From positions 6,263 to 70,262 of the forward strand of contig NZ_FQUX01000013.1 in the NCBI RefSeq assembly GCF_900129275.1: 64,000 bases of DNA, given 5' to 3'. This document shows positions 44,395-52,676 of this stretch, piece by piece. Source of the DNA: Arenibacter palladensis (GTDB lineage Bacteria; Bacteroidota; Bacteroidia; Flavobacteriales; Flavobacteriaceae). The position numbers were made by a program, and so were the translations under genes. Each line of letters begins with the position of its first letter. Positions within the stretch are counted from its first letter, which is position 1. The notes beneath the pieces are model-generated. The model saw nothing but the letters and a program-made list of their open reading frames with translations. It had not been told where the DNA came from and made no database searches.

Positions 44395-44853
44395 CTATTT
44401 TTCTTTTTTTTGGAAATACTTAAAAGGGACCATTAACATCCCAAAGCATTCCCCATCCTCTTTTCCCAAATGTTTATGATGCATTTTGTGTGCTCTTCTT
44501 ACCCCTTTGGCATACCAATTATTTGCATTTCTGAACAATTTAAATCTTTGGTGAATAAAAATATCATGGACTAGGAAATAAGCGGCTCCATATGCCAAAA
44601 TGCCAAAGCCTAAGGGCCAACCGTACCAAAAGTCGGTTTGGGAACCTAGCCAAAAGAAAGTCATGCTAACTGCTGCATAGAACAAAAAAAATGCATCGTT
44701 CCTTTCAAACCATGAATCGTGGTCCTTTTTATGGTGATCCCTGTGCAGGGACCATAAGAAACCATGCATGATATATTTATGGGTAAACCATGCCATAAAT
44801 TCCATAAAGGAAAAAGTAGCCAAGAAAATTAAAATCCATATCAACATTTTCAT
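44395..44853 (-). CDS. crtZ: Beta-carotene hydroxylase
   Basis: A 152-residue membrane di-iron hydroxylase that adds 3-OH groups to beta-carotene, giving zeaxanthin. The histidine clusters HKYIMH (25-30), HRDHH (37-41), HDIFIHQR (about 95) and RRAHKMHHKH (about 118-127) match CrtZ; three to four membrane segments surround them. It starts 1 bp after the crtB stop codon, so it is the last gene of the crtI-crtB-crtZ operon. Confidence 0.94.
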   Translation of the reverse strand: MKMLIWILIFLATFSFMEFMAWFTHKYIMHGFLWSLHRDHHKKDHDSWFERNDAFFLFYAAVSMTFFWLGSQTDFWYGWPLGFGILAYGAAYFLVHDIFIHQRFKLFRNANNWYAKGVRRAHKMHHKHLGKEDGECFGMLMVPFKYFQKKEK

Positions 44854-44854
44854 T

Positions 44855-45694
44855 CTAAACCAGTTTTAATTTATAATTAATGTACGAATTGACCAATAAT
44901 CCAATTTTTTGTGGATTGGAAACCCGTATTCTAGTACGTATGATCTTAGTTGAAGGCGTCTCCTGCAATTTTTTCAACAACTTAAAATAATACCTATATG
45001 CCGTATAAACTCCAAATTTAGCTTCACGTGGCAAGTGAACTATTCCAGAATATCCCAATTTAAAATCGGCTTTTATTTCATCCACTATTTTGTTTTTTTC
45101 TTCCTCTGTAAGATTTTGAAGATTGGTGTTAGGGAAATAAGTTCTGTTCAACTCTTCAAAATCTGTTTTCAAATCCCTTAAAAAATTCACCTTTTGAAAA
45201 GCAGATCCAAGGGCCATAGCGGAGAGTTTTAGTTTTTCGTACTCTATTTTGTCTCCCTTTACAAATACCATTAGGCACATTAAACCAACAACATCGGCGG
45301 AGCCATAGATATATTCCTTGTACTGGCTATCCGTAAGACAAATCCCTTTTTTCAAGTCCATCCGCATACTCTTCAGGAATGAGGTTACCAAATGCAGTGG
45401 AATGTTGTATTTGTGGAAGGTATGTTGAAAGGAATTTAGAATGGGGTTAAGACTTATTTTGTGTTCCAGTGCATCCTTCAAATCCTCCTCAAATTTATTC
45501 AATAAAAACAACTTATCATAATCGTGAAAACTGTCTACAATTTCATCGGCAAACCGGACAAAGCCATAAATATTATATATATCCCCTCTTATGGAAGGAG
45601 CCAACATTTTCGTGGCCAAGGAAAAGGAGGTGCTGTAATTATGGGTAACGAGCTTACTGCACTCTTGGGAAACAGCATCAAAAATTGACTTCAT
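44855..45694 (-). CDS. crtB: Phytoene synthase
   Basis: Head-to-head condensation of two geranylgeranyl diphosphates to phytoene, 279 residues. Aspartate-rich motifs are RFADEIVDSFHDYD (DxxxD, near 50) and NFLRDLKTDFEELNR (near 165). The helical all-alpha fold and trans-isoprenyl synthase pattern fit. It lies 2 bp after crtI. Confidence 0.96.
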   Translation of the reverse strand: MKSIFDAVSQECSKLVTHNYSTSFSLATKMLAPSIRGDIYNIYGFVRFADEIVDSFHDYDKLFLLNKFEEDLKDALEHKISLNPILNSFQHTFHKYNIPLHLVTSFLKSMRMDLKKGICLTDSQYKEYIYGSADVVGLMCLMVFVKGDKIEYEKLKLSAMALGSAFQKVNFLRDLKTDFEELNRTYFPNTNLQNLTEEEKNKIVDEIKADFKLGYSGIVHLPREAKFGVYTAYRYYFKLLKKLQETPSTKIIRTRIRVSNPQKIGLLVNSYINYKLKLV

Positions 45695-45696
45695 AA

Positions 45697-47160
45697 TTAT
45701 GTTTTTTGATGTTTAACAATAAGTTCTGAAACCAATTTTCCGGAAATAAGGGCCGGTGGTACACCAGGGCCGGGAACGGTGAGCTGCCCGGTAAAAAATA
45801 GATTATCTACTTTTTTGCTGTGTAATTTGGGTCTAAGAAAGGCTGTTTGCAAAAGGGTATTGGCCATACCATAGGCATTTCCCTTATAGGAATTGTACTG
45901 GTCTATAAAATCGTTTACACAAAAGTCTTCCTTAAAAAGGATGCTGCTTTTTACTTGTTGACCGGTAAGTTTTTGAAACCTGTTTAAAATAATATCAAAA
46001 TACTTATTTCGTAGTTCTTGGGTGTCCTCTAAACCTGGGGCAATGGGAATTAGGAAAAAGCCTGTTTCACAACCTATAGGAGCCATGGTGGAATCCGTAA
46101 TGGACGGAAAGTTGGCATAGAAGAGTGGTGCTTCCGGCCATTTGGGGTCGTCATATATTTCTTGGGCGTGTTGCTCAAAGCTGGTGTCGAAAAATAAGTT
46201 ATGATGGGATACGTTTTGTAACTTTTTATTAAACCCCACATAAAATAATAAGGATGACGGGGCAAAGGTCTTTTTCTTCCAGTAAGCTTCGGAGTATTGA
46301 CGAAATTGTGGGTCCAACAGCGTTTCCGAATGGTGGTAATCGGCGCCACTAAGTACTACATCTGCTTTAATACTGTTTCCATTGACTTTAATGCCGGTGG
46401 CCCTACCCTTGGCTACTTCTATCTTTGTTACGGTTTCATCGGTATAAATTTTGACTCCCAATTCCAAGGCCAAATGCTCCATGGCTCTAATTACCTGGTA
46501 CATTCCGCCTTTGGGATGCCAAGTGCCCAGTCCAAAATCGGCAAAATTCATAAAACTATAAAAGGAAGGGGTTTTGCTGGGTTTGGCCCCTAGGAAGAGA
46601 ACAGGAAACTCTAGGGTAGAAATTAGTTTTGGGTTTTTAAAACGTTTACGGACCTCGTCACTTATAGATTTAAAGAACTGGTCCAAGCGTACAATGGTAT
46701 CTTTACTAACCAATTCCAAAGGGGAAAGGCCTGGGCGAAGTACTATCTTGTGTATGGCGATTTCATAATTGTCCTGTGCTTTTTTAATGAATTTGCGTAA
46801 TGGTTCTGCACTCCCTTCTTCAATTCGTTCAAATTCTTCGCAAATTTTGTCCATACTATCTCCTATGGTAATGACATCGTCTGAAAAGTAAATATTATAG
46901 GCGGGATCCAACTTATTCAGTTGATAGTATTCCGATGTTTTTTTTCCAAAATCCTTAAAAAAACGTTCAAATATATCCGGCATCCAATACCAACTTGGTC
47001 CCATATCAAAAGTAAAACCATCCCGGATAAATTGCCTTGCTCGGCCTCCTACGGTCTTGTTCTTTTCGTAAATAGACACATCGTATCCCTGTTTTGCCAA
47101 GTAGCAGGATGCGGAAAGGGATGCAAAACCAGATCCGATGATAATAACTCTTTTGTCCAT
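45697..47160 (-). CDS. crtI: Phytoene desaturase
   Basis: FAD-dependent desaturase converting phytoene to lycopene in four steps, 487 residues. The N-terminal dinucleotide motif is IIGSGFASLSASCYLAKQGYD followed by VGGRARQF, and the C-terminal motif PGPGVPPALISGKL is the CrtI signature. It is first in the carotenoid operon. No MerR-type regulator, lycopene cyclase (crtY) or GGPP synthase gene is next to it; these must be elsewhere for zeaxanthin to form. Confidence 0.96.
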   Translation of the reverse strand: MDKRVIIIGSGFASLSASCYLAKQGYDVSIYEKNKTVGGRARQFIRDGFTFDMGPSWYWMPDIFERFFKDFGKKTSEYYQLNKLDPAYNIYFSDDVITIGDSMDKICEEFERIEEGSAEPLRKFIKKAQDNYEIAIHKIVLRPGLSPLELVSKDTIVRLDQFFKSISDEVRKRFKNPKLISTLEFPVLFLGAKPSKTPSFYSFMNFADFGLGTWHPKGGMYQVIRAMEHLALELGVKIYTDETVTKIEVAKGRATGIKVNGNSIKADVVLSGADYHHSETLLDPQFRQYSEAYWKKKTFAPSSLLFYVGFNKKLQNVSHHNLFFDTSFEQHAQEIYDDPKWPEAPLFYANFPSITDSTMAPIGCETGFFLIPIAPGLEDTQELRNKYFDIILNRFQKLTGQQVKSSILFKEDFCVNDFIDQYNSYKGNAYGMANTLLQTAFLRPKLHSKKVDNLFFTGQLTVPGPGVPPALISGKLVSELIVKHQKT

Positions 47161-47324
47161 AGGTATTTATGTATAATTTGTAGCACTATAAGACTGCTAA
47201 ATGCCATATTATGAAAATAAGGCTTATTTTCTAGATATGTAAGGCAATTTTTGTAATTGACTACGTATTTAAATTTCCTTGTCGGATGTATTGACTAAGC
47301 CCAGAGTAGGGTAAGGGAATAAAA

Positions 47325-47362
47325 AAAAACCGCCAACCTCATTTAAGAAGTAAGCGGTTTTT
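47325..47362 (-). terminator. Intrinsic terminator after tRNA-Leu
   Basis: On the minus strand AAAAACCGC, an interior stretch, GCGGTTTTTTTTT. It follows the tRNA-Leu 3' end and ends its transcript before crtI. Confidence 0.7.
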
Positions 47363-47448
47363 GGTGCCCACGACTAGATTCGAACTAGCACGTCCTTGCG
47401 AACACCACCCCCTCAAGGTGGCGTGTCTACCAATTTCACCACGTGGGC
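47362..47448 (-). tRNA. tRNA-Leu (anticodon GAG)
   Basis: Class II tRNA of 87 nt including an encoded CCA. Minus-strand acceptor GCCCACG pairs with CGTGGGC, followed by A then CCA. The anticodon stem CCACC / GGTGG encloses TTGAGGG, giving GAG (CTC, CTT). The variable arm TGTTCGCAAGGACG is extended as in leucine tRNAs, and the T arm has GTTCGAATC. Confidence 0.95.
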
Positions 47449-47521
47449 ATAATAGTCCTGGAATGGACTTTTTCTGTTTTTTAATAGTCCCTAAATTTAA
47501 GTAATTAGAAACTATTTTAAA

Positions 47522-47555
47522 CAAAAAAAGTTAAGTACGAGACTTAACTTTTTTG
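47522..47555 (-). terminator. Intrinsic terminator after tRNA-Lys
   Basis: AAAAAAAGTTAAGT, loop ACGAG, ACTTAACTTTTTTG. It lies directly 3' of tRNA-Lys on the minus strand, so the two tRNAs have separate terminators. Confidence 0.8.
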
Positions 47556-47628
47556 TGACCGGGCTGGGGCTCGAACCCAGGACCCTCTCCTTAAAAGGGA
47601 GATGCTCTACCAACTGAGCTACCAGGTC
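47556..47628 (-). tRNA. tRNA-Lys (anticodon TTT)
   Basis: A 73-nt tRNA with D arm AGCTCAGTTGGTAGAGC, anticodon stem TCTCC / GGAGA around CTTTTAA (anticodon TTT), and T arm CTGGG TTCGAGC CCCAG. The acceptor GACCTGG pairs with CCCGGTC except for T5 against C68, an unpaired position. No CCA is encoded. Confidence 0.95.
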
Positions 47629-47764
47629 AAAATGAGTTGCAAACTATTGCTGTTTGCGGGTGCAAATATAAAACCATTTGTTTGTTTTGCAAGGCCTTTT
47701 TGAGAATTTTTTATTTTTTTTTGAATTACCACTAAATTAGACCAATTTTACAAAAAATTACAGC

Positions 47765-48280
47765 GTGAAAATAGTATTCGTAGGGTATATGGGAAGCGGT
47801 AAGACCACCATAGGAAAATTGTTGGCTAAGAAATTGAAAATTAGTTTTTTAGATCTTGATGAAGTCATTGAGGAAAGGCTGGAAGATTCCATTTCCAATA
47901 TCTTTAATGGCAAGGGCGAAATTTTTTTTAGGAAAAAGGAGCATGAATATTTAAATGATGTTTTATCCCAAAAAAACAACTTTATACTGTCAACCGGTGG
48001 TGGAACTCCGTGTTATTCTGGAAATATGGATACTATGTTGGAGTTGGCCGATTATGTTTTCTACCTGAAAATTTCTATCCCAGGGCTAGTGAAAAGGTTA
48101 ATATTGGAAAAAGAACATAGACCCTTGATCAAAAATATAGATGATGGGGATCTGCCCGAGTTTATTGGAAAGCATTTGTTTGAGCGCAATAATTTTTACC
48201 TTAAGGCGAATCATATTATTGAGTGCGATAATAAGGACCCAGAGGCTTTGGTTTCTGAAATACAGGGATTACTCGCTTAG
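47765..48280 (+). CDS. aroK: Shikimate kinase
   Basis: Phosphorylates shikimate at the 3-position in aromatic amino acid synthesis; 171 residues. Walker A VGYMGSGKTTIGKLLAKKL (6-24), shikimate-site Asp in FLDLDEVIEERL, and LSTGGGTPCY are diagnostic. The start is GTG at 47765, directly before the motif, with no ATG nearby. Its 3' end overlaps the convergent phosphoribosyltransferase gene by 12 bp. Confidence 0.95.
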   Translation: MKIVFVGYMGSGKTTIGKLLAKKLKISFLDLDEVIEERLEDSISNIFNGKGEIFFRKKEHEYLNDVLSQKNNFILSTGGGTPCYSGNMDTMLELADYVFYLKISIPGLVKRLILEKEHRPLIKNIDDGDLPEFIGKHLFERNNFYLKANHIIECDNKDPEALVSEIQGLLA

Positions 48281-48775
48281 ATATACCGAATCGTTCTTGG
48301 CCTTAAATTCAACATTGATGTGTTCTTGAAGCGATGTGGACAGGGATATTCCCTTATAATCTGCCTTAACCGGATATTTCTTGTGATTCCTATTCACCAA
48401 TACAGCAGTTTTAAGTTGTTTTAATGGGACGCGTAAAAAATGATGTACTCCGTATATCAAGGTTGTACCTGAATTGAGAACGTCGTCTACCAGGACAACG
48501 GATTTATTGGCATATTCCGATTCTGGAATGGAAGTCTTTACGCCACTGGCCAAAGGATTGGACTTGTCCATGATTACTTTGCACAGAATAATGTTGGCCT
48601 CGGTAATCTTTTGCAGTACGGCCTGGATCTTTTTGGCAAAGTTTAATCCTCCTCCTTCAATTCCGGCAATGATAATTTCCGGTTCATCAACATTGGTTTC
48701 ATAAATCTGGTAAGCAATGCGCTTTATCTTATGCTGTATCTGCACATGTGATAGAATTCTATTGGACATAGTCAT
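48269..48775 (-). CDS. Phosphoribosyltransferase family protein
   Basis: A 168-residue type I PRTase. The PRPP loop is SVVLVDDVLNSGTTLIYGVH (near 90-110), and the region before it has IIAGIEGGGLNFAKKIQAVL. Similarity is to PyrR or hypoxanthine phosphoribosyltransferase-like proteins. The substrate base is not certain. Its start lies 2 bp downstream of the methyltransferase stop, so they share an operon. Confidence 0.9.
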   Translation of the reverse strand: MTMSNRILSHVQIQHKIKRIAYQIYETNVDEPEIIIAGIEGGGLNFAKKIQAVLQKITEANIILCKVIMDKSNPLASGVKTSIPESEYANKSVVLVDDVLNSGTTLIYGVHHFLRVPLKQLKTAVLVNRNHKKYPVKADYKGISLSTSLQEHINVEFKAKNDSVYLSE

Positions 48776-48777
48776 TT

Positions 48778-49365
48778 TTATTTAGATTCAAATATAAAAA
48801 AGAGTTCCTTATCCGCTCTCGGTTTTATGGAATTGTATGCGGTTTCCAGAGTCTTGATCTTAAATTGCCCTTGAAATAGGTTCTTGTATTCGGTAATGCT
48901 ACCTCCAAAGGGCGGTCCGGATTCGGATAAGGGGAAATTAAACAGCAGCCCTGCAAGTTTTCCATTGGGTTTCAGCAGTTGCTTTATTTTCTTTACATAG
49001 TCCGTCCTAAAACTGGGGTCGAGGGCGCAAAAAAAAGTTTGTTCCAGGATCAAATCAAAATTATTCAATGCCAGATCAAAAAAATTGCCTTCCAGGAGTT
49101 GATGCTCTGGAAAATTTGGAATTCTTTTTTTTATGTTTTCCAACGGCTGTTTGGCAATGTCAATGACAAAAACATTGGAAAATCCCTTCTCAACCAAATA
49201 CATGAGCTCGTAAGCATTGCCAGCACCTGGTATTAGAATTTTTAAGTTCTTATCCGTAAGCTGGTCTATATATTCTTTTAGAGGGGTGGAAATGTAGCCT
49301 ATGTCCCATCCCATGTCCCCAGTCTCATACTTTTGTTCCCAAAATTCTTTATTCAGCTTCTTCAT
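48778..49365 (-). CDS. TPMT-like SAM-dependent methyltransferase
   Basis: A 195-residue methyltransferase of the thiopurine S-methyltransferase type. It opens with FWEQKYETGDMGWDIGYIS, then the SAM site ILIPGAGNAYELMYLVEKG and LEQTFFCALDPSFR, with the C-terminal PLSESGPPFGGS. Bacterial members methylate small thiols or tellurite/selenium compounds. The substrate is unknown. It overlaps the upstream S4 gene by 17 bp. Confidence 0.9.
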   Translation of the reverse strand: MKKLNKEFWEQKYETGDMGWDIGYISTPLKEYIDQLTDKNLKILIPGAGNAYELMYLVEKGFSNVFVIDIAKQPLENIKKRIPNFPEHQLLEGNFFDLALNNFDLILEQTFFCALDPSFRTDYVKKIKQLLKPNGKLAGLLFNFPLSESGPPFGGSITEYKNLFQGQFKIKTLETAYNSIKPRADKELFFIFESK

Positions 49366-49723
49366 CCAAGTAACCGTCTATATCCCTTCGGTCTTTTTTT
49401 GTAGGTCTTCCAGTACCTTTTTTTCGATAATAATCCTTGGAGAACTTTAACAGCTCATTGTGCTCAAAGGCTTCCTTGGGAGTAGTATCCTTGCGGTAGA
49501 TATCCACTAATTTAGCGCCTACCCTGCTTTCTGGAATATCCAATACCGTAAATTCATAATTGATCTGGTTTTTCCTTACCACAACTTTATCCATGGGGTA
49601 TACTTCCCTCGATGGTTTTACTACCTGTTCATTGATTCTTATATGCCCCTTTTTACAAGCCTCCGTAGCTATGTTTCGCGTTTTATAATAACGGGTGCTC
49701 CATAGGTATTTGTCAATTCGCAT
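49349..49723 (-). CDS. S4 domain RNA-binding protein (Hsp15-like)
   Basis: A 124-residue protein with an N-terminal S4 domain (MRIDKYLWSTRYYKTRNIAT then KGHIRINEQVVKPSREVYPMDKV) and a charged C-terminal tail ending GRPTKKDRRDIDGYLDEEAE. Hsp15-type proteins bind stalled 50S subunits carrying nascent chains. It leads the operon with the methyltransferase and phosphoribosyltransferase genes. Confidence 0.93.
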   Translation of the reverse strand: MRIDKYLWSTRYYKTRNIATEACKKGHIRINEQVVKPSREVYPMDKVVVRKNQINYEFTVLDIPESRVGAKLVDIYRKDTTPKEAFEHNELLKFSKDYYRKKGTGRPTKKDRRDIDGYLDEEAE

Positions 49724-49755
49724 AAACTATTGAAAATCTTTGTTAACGTCCTCTA

Positions 49756-49763
49756 CAAAAATA
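49756..49763 (-). promoter_or_regulatory. -7 box (TATTTTTG) for the S4 gene operon
   Basis: Plus-strand CAAAAATA reads TATTTTTG on the minus strand, 32 bp before the ATG at 49723. No clear -33 TTG. Confidence 0.45.
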
Positions 49764-49873
49764 GTTGAAAATTGTATCTTGCGCCCTTTAATTAAGAAAT
49801 CAATGAATCCTAATTGGTTATTATTATAATCCTAGGTGGCATTCCGTAATTAAAAGACAATAAAAATAAACTG

Positions 49874-50791
49874 ATGAATATAAAGAGATTTCTTTTACTT
49901 GCTTTAATTTTTTTGACTATCTGGTCTTGTAAAAAGGACGATGGGGATGATTTTGAGGTGATACCCCCAAGACTGCTAAGTGAGGTTATTGTTGAAAATG
50001 ATGCTGAAATTCAGGCTTATTTAAAGACGCATTTTTATAACTATGAAGATTTTGAGGAACCAATTGATGAAGGTTTTGACTTAAGGATCAGGATCGATAC
50101 CATAGCCGGTTCCAATGCCGATAAAAGATCCTTGTTCGAAGATGCCCTTACACAGGTCATAAACGTTTCTTCCAGTGATTTGGGATTGGATGCGGAAGAA
50201 GTTGATATTCCACATACCTTGTATTATATAGTTGCTAGGGAAGGAGTAGGTGAGAATCCTACGCCCGTAGATTCTGTATATTTGAAATATCAGGGTATGC
50301 GATTGGACGGAACTATTTTTGATAGTAGACTGGGTTCTCCGGTTTGGTTCGATATGCAGGGTTCCGGAGTTTCAGGTAATTCTGGGGTCATAAAAGGATT
50401 TAAGGAAGGAATGCCCAAATTTAAGTCGGGTGGAGATATAATTGAAAATGGCGACGGTACCTTTAGCGTAACTGGAAGCGGGGTAGGTCTTATTTTTATG
50501 CCCTCAGGGATTGCTTATTTCAGTGGAAGCGCACCTGGGGCAAGCTATGCACCATTAATGTTTGAAGTAAACCTATTGGCAACCAATACTGCCGATCACG
50601 ATAGGGATGGTGTGGATACCATTCTGGAAGATTTGGATGGTGACGGTAATCTCTATAACGATGATACCGATGAAGATGGCCTTCCCAATTATTTGGATAC
50701 CGATGACGACGGTGATGGTATCCTTACCGAGGACGAATTGGGAGACTCCAATAACGATGGTATTCCCGATTATTTGGATAAAAATATTTGA
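49874..50791 (+). CDS. FKBP-type peptidyl-prolyl isomerase lipoprotein with Ca-binding repeats
   Basis: A 305-residue lipoprotein: signal RFLLLALIFLTIWSC with lipobox Cys18. An FKBP-like PPIase domain (about 115-235) shows VYLKYQGMRLDGTIFDSRLG, VIKGFKEGMPKFKSGG and FMPSGIAYF, the catalytic-pocket aromatics. The last 70 residues are thrombospondin type 3-like DxDxDG repeats (DHDRDGVD, DLDGDGN, DTDDDGDG, DSNNDG). It has no T9SS sorting domain. The fusion of an isomerase to Ca-binding repeats suggests outer-membrane or surface folding work. Confidence 0.92.
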   Translation: MNIKRFLLLALIFLTIWSCKKDDGDDFEVIPPRLLSEVIVENDAEIQAYLKTHFYNYEDFEEPIDEGFDLRIRIDTIAGSNADKRSLFEDALTQVINVSSSDLGLDAEEVDIPHTLYYIVAREGVGENPTPVDSVYLKYQGMRLDGTIFDSRLGSPVWFDMQGSGVSGNSGVIKGFKEGMPKFKSGGDIIENGDGTFSVTGSGVGLIFMPSGIAYFSGSAPGASYAPLMFEVNLLATNTADHDRDGVDTILEDLDGDGNLYNDDTDEDGLPNYLDTDDDGDGILTEDELGDSNNDGIPDYLDKNI

Positions 50792-50817
50792 AGTTGACCA
50801 TATTGGTTCACTAAATA

Positions 50818-50856
50818 ATAAAAAATGCCCCTGCAACTGCGGGGGCATTTTTTATT
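50818..50856. terminator. Intrinsic terminator between convergent genes
   Basis: AAAAATGCCCC, loop TGCAACTGC, GGGGGCATTTTTTATT. A GC-rich stem usable from either side, between the FKBP gene and the convergent outer-membrane gene. Confidence 0.85.
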
Positions 50857-50871
50857 ATAAGTTCATTTTTT

Positions 50872-51453
50872 TTAAAGTTTCAAGGCCACACTCAAAATTA
50901 ATTGGTCTGGTCTAGTGTCTATACGGTCATTGATAAATGGTCCTTCGATTACGGTTACCTCATTCTCGCTAAAACCTCTTTCGTATCTTAGGTCTATTCC
51001 AAACTTCCCAAAGGACAGTCCGGCACCTATATTTAGTCCTACGGTAAAATCATTTTCTACATCCCCTATCGTAATACCATCATAATCGGTGTCCAAAATA
51101 TATTGGAAAGCAGGCCCTGCAAAAAGGTTTAACGGTCCAATTAAGTTAACACCTAGCAATACTGGAGCATCCAATTTACTCATAGCCAGACTATTGTTTT
51201 CATAGTCCGATTTTGTTTTGGTATAGACCAATTCGGGTCTAAGGTAAATTTTGTCCCCGATAATGCCAAAAACTCCAATGTGGTATCCCACATTTCCCTT
51301 GGGATCTTTGTAGGCGTTTTCTGCGGATTCAAAATAATCACCATTGGCGCCGTAGTTAAGTCCGCCCTTGATTCCGAACCCTGATCCTTTTTGTGCATGT
51401 GCAGTTATACCCATTAATGCGATAGCTGCTAATAAAACTGTTTTCTTCATCAT
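50872..51453 (-). CDS. Outer-membrane beta-barrel protein (porin-like)
   Basis: A 193-residue outer-membrane protein. The start at 51453 (MMKKTVLLAAIALMGITAHA) gives a signal peptide; a longer frame from 51498 adds a poor extension. The body alternates short beta strands (GFGIKGGLNYGANGDYF, VGYHIGVFGIIGDKIYLRPEL, FGIDLRYERGF), ending LILSVALKL, a C-terminal strand with final leucine. This matches the PorT/OmpW-like barrel family in Bacteroidota. It may be a channel or structural protein. Confidence 0.87.
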   Translation of the reverse strand: MMKKTVLLAAIALMGITAHAQKGSGFGIKGGLNYGANGDYFESAENAYKDPKGNVGYHIGVFGIIGDKIYLRPELVYTKTKSDYENNSLAMSKLDAPVLLGVNLIGPLNLFAGPAFQYILDTDYDGITIGDVENDFTVGLNIGAGLSFGKFGIDLRYERGFSENEVTVIEGPFINDRIDTRPDQLILSVALKL

Positions 51454-51685
51454 ACTGTGTTCTTTTAAAATTAGAATACATTGTGCAATTTTAGGCACAA
51501 CTTTTTTAATTGTTTAACCTAAAAAGAAATTATCTTGACACGAAAAGGCGGGGTAATGGCACAAAAAAACCGCTAAATTCTACCTTTATTGCTGATAGGT
51601 AGTTCTAGCAGTTTAGTTGAGTTCTGTTCCATAGTTTTCGCCGTTTTCCATGTTAAGAATCCTCATCTCCCTAAAAGGGAATTGA

Positions 51686-52639
51686 TTATTTTCTTTTTAA
51701 CACACTCACAACGGCGTTCTCTATAGCTTTATTGTTTAATCCGTATTTATCCATTAATTGTTCAGGAGTGCCACTTTCTCCAAAAGTATCTTTGGTTGCA
51801 ACAAACTCTTGCGGTGTAGGGTGCGTGGTAGCGAGGAATCCGGAGATACTTTCACCAAGTCCACCTAAATAATTATGTTCTTCCGCAGTAACTATGCAAC
51901 CTGTTTTTTTAACAGATTTTAACACAGCTTCCCCGTCAAGAGGCTTAATAGTGTGTATGTTGATGACTTCGGCGGATATGCCTTGTTTTTCTAGATTTTC
52001 AGCAGCTATCAGTGCTTCCCAAACCAAGTGCCCTGTGGCCACAATGGTAACGTCCGTTCCCTCGTTGAGCATGACGGCTTTTCCTATTTCAAATTTTTGG
52101 TCTACTGGGGTAAAGTTGGCCACTTTTGGCCGTCCAAACCTTAGGTAAACAGGACCGTGATGTTCTGCTATTGCAATGGTGGCAGCCTTTGTCTGGTTGT
52201 AGTCACAGGTGTTGATGACAGTCATTCCAGGCAACATCTTCATCAATCCCAAATCTTCCAATATTTGGTGTGTAGCACCGTCTTCACCAAGGGTAACCCC
52301 AGCGTGGGAAGCACAGATTTTTACATTCTTATCGGAATAGGCAATAGATTGTCTAATTTGATCATAGACACGTCCAGTGGAAAAGTTGGCAAAAGTTCCG
52401 GTAAAAGGAATTTTCCCGCCTATGGTAAGTCCGGCGGCAATTCCCATCATATTGGCTTCGGCGATACCTATTTGGAAGAAACGTTCGGGATTTTCCTCTA
52501 TAAACTTCTCCATCTTAAGGGATCCTACCAAATCCGCGCACAAAGCAACTACATTGGGGTTGGTCCGGCCCAATTCGGCTAGTCCCGCACCAAAACCACT
52601 TCTTGTGTCATTTTTACCTTGATCTATATATTTTTTCAT
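51686..52639 (-). CDS. Transketolase, C-terminal subunit
   Basis: A 317-residue half of a split transketolase, holding the pyrimidine-binding and C-terminal domains (IGIAEANMMGIAAGLTIGGK, FSTGRVYDQIRQSIAYSD, KICASHAGVTLGEDGATHQILED). It assembles with the N-terminal half coded 37 bp upstream. Two-gene transketolases are common in Bacteroidota. It moves two-carbon units between sugar phosphates in the pentose phosphate pathway. Confidence 0.95.
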   Translation of the reverse strand: MKKYIDQGKNDTRSGFGAGLAELGRTNPNVVALCADLVGSLKMEKFIEENPERFFQIGIAEANMMGIAAGLTIGGKIPFTGTFANFSTGRVYDQIRQSIAYSDKNVKICASHAGVTLGEDGATHQILEDLGLMKMLPGMTVINTCDYNQTKAATIAIAEHHGPVYLRFGRPKVANFTPVDQKFEIGKAVMLNEGTDVTIVATGHLVWEALIAAENLEKQGISAEVINIHTIKPLDGEAVLKSVKKTGCIVTAEEHNYLGGLGESISGFLATTHPTPQEFVATKDTFGESGTPEQLMDKYGLNNKAIENAVVSVLKRK

Positions 52640-52676
52640 CTGTATTTTCTTTAATTTTTTTGGAAAAGGTTGTGGA

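Noticed and set aside
47339-47524. Minus-strand open frame of 61 codons
   Set aside because: It covers the tRNA-Leu gene and a terminator, so it is not coding.
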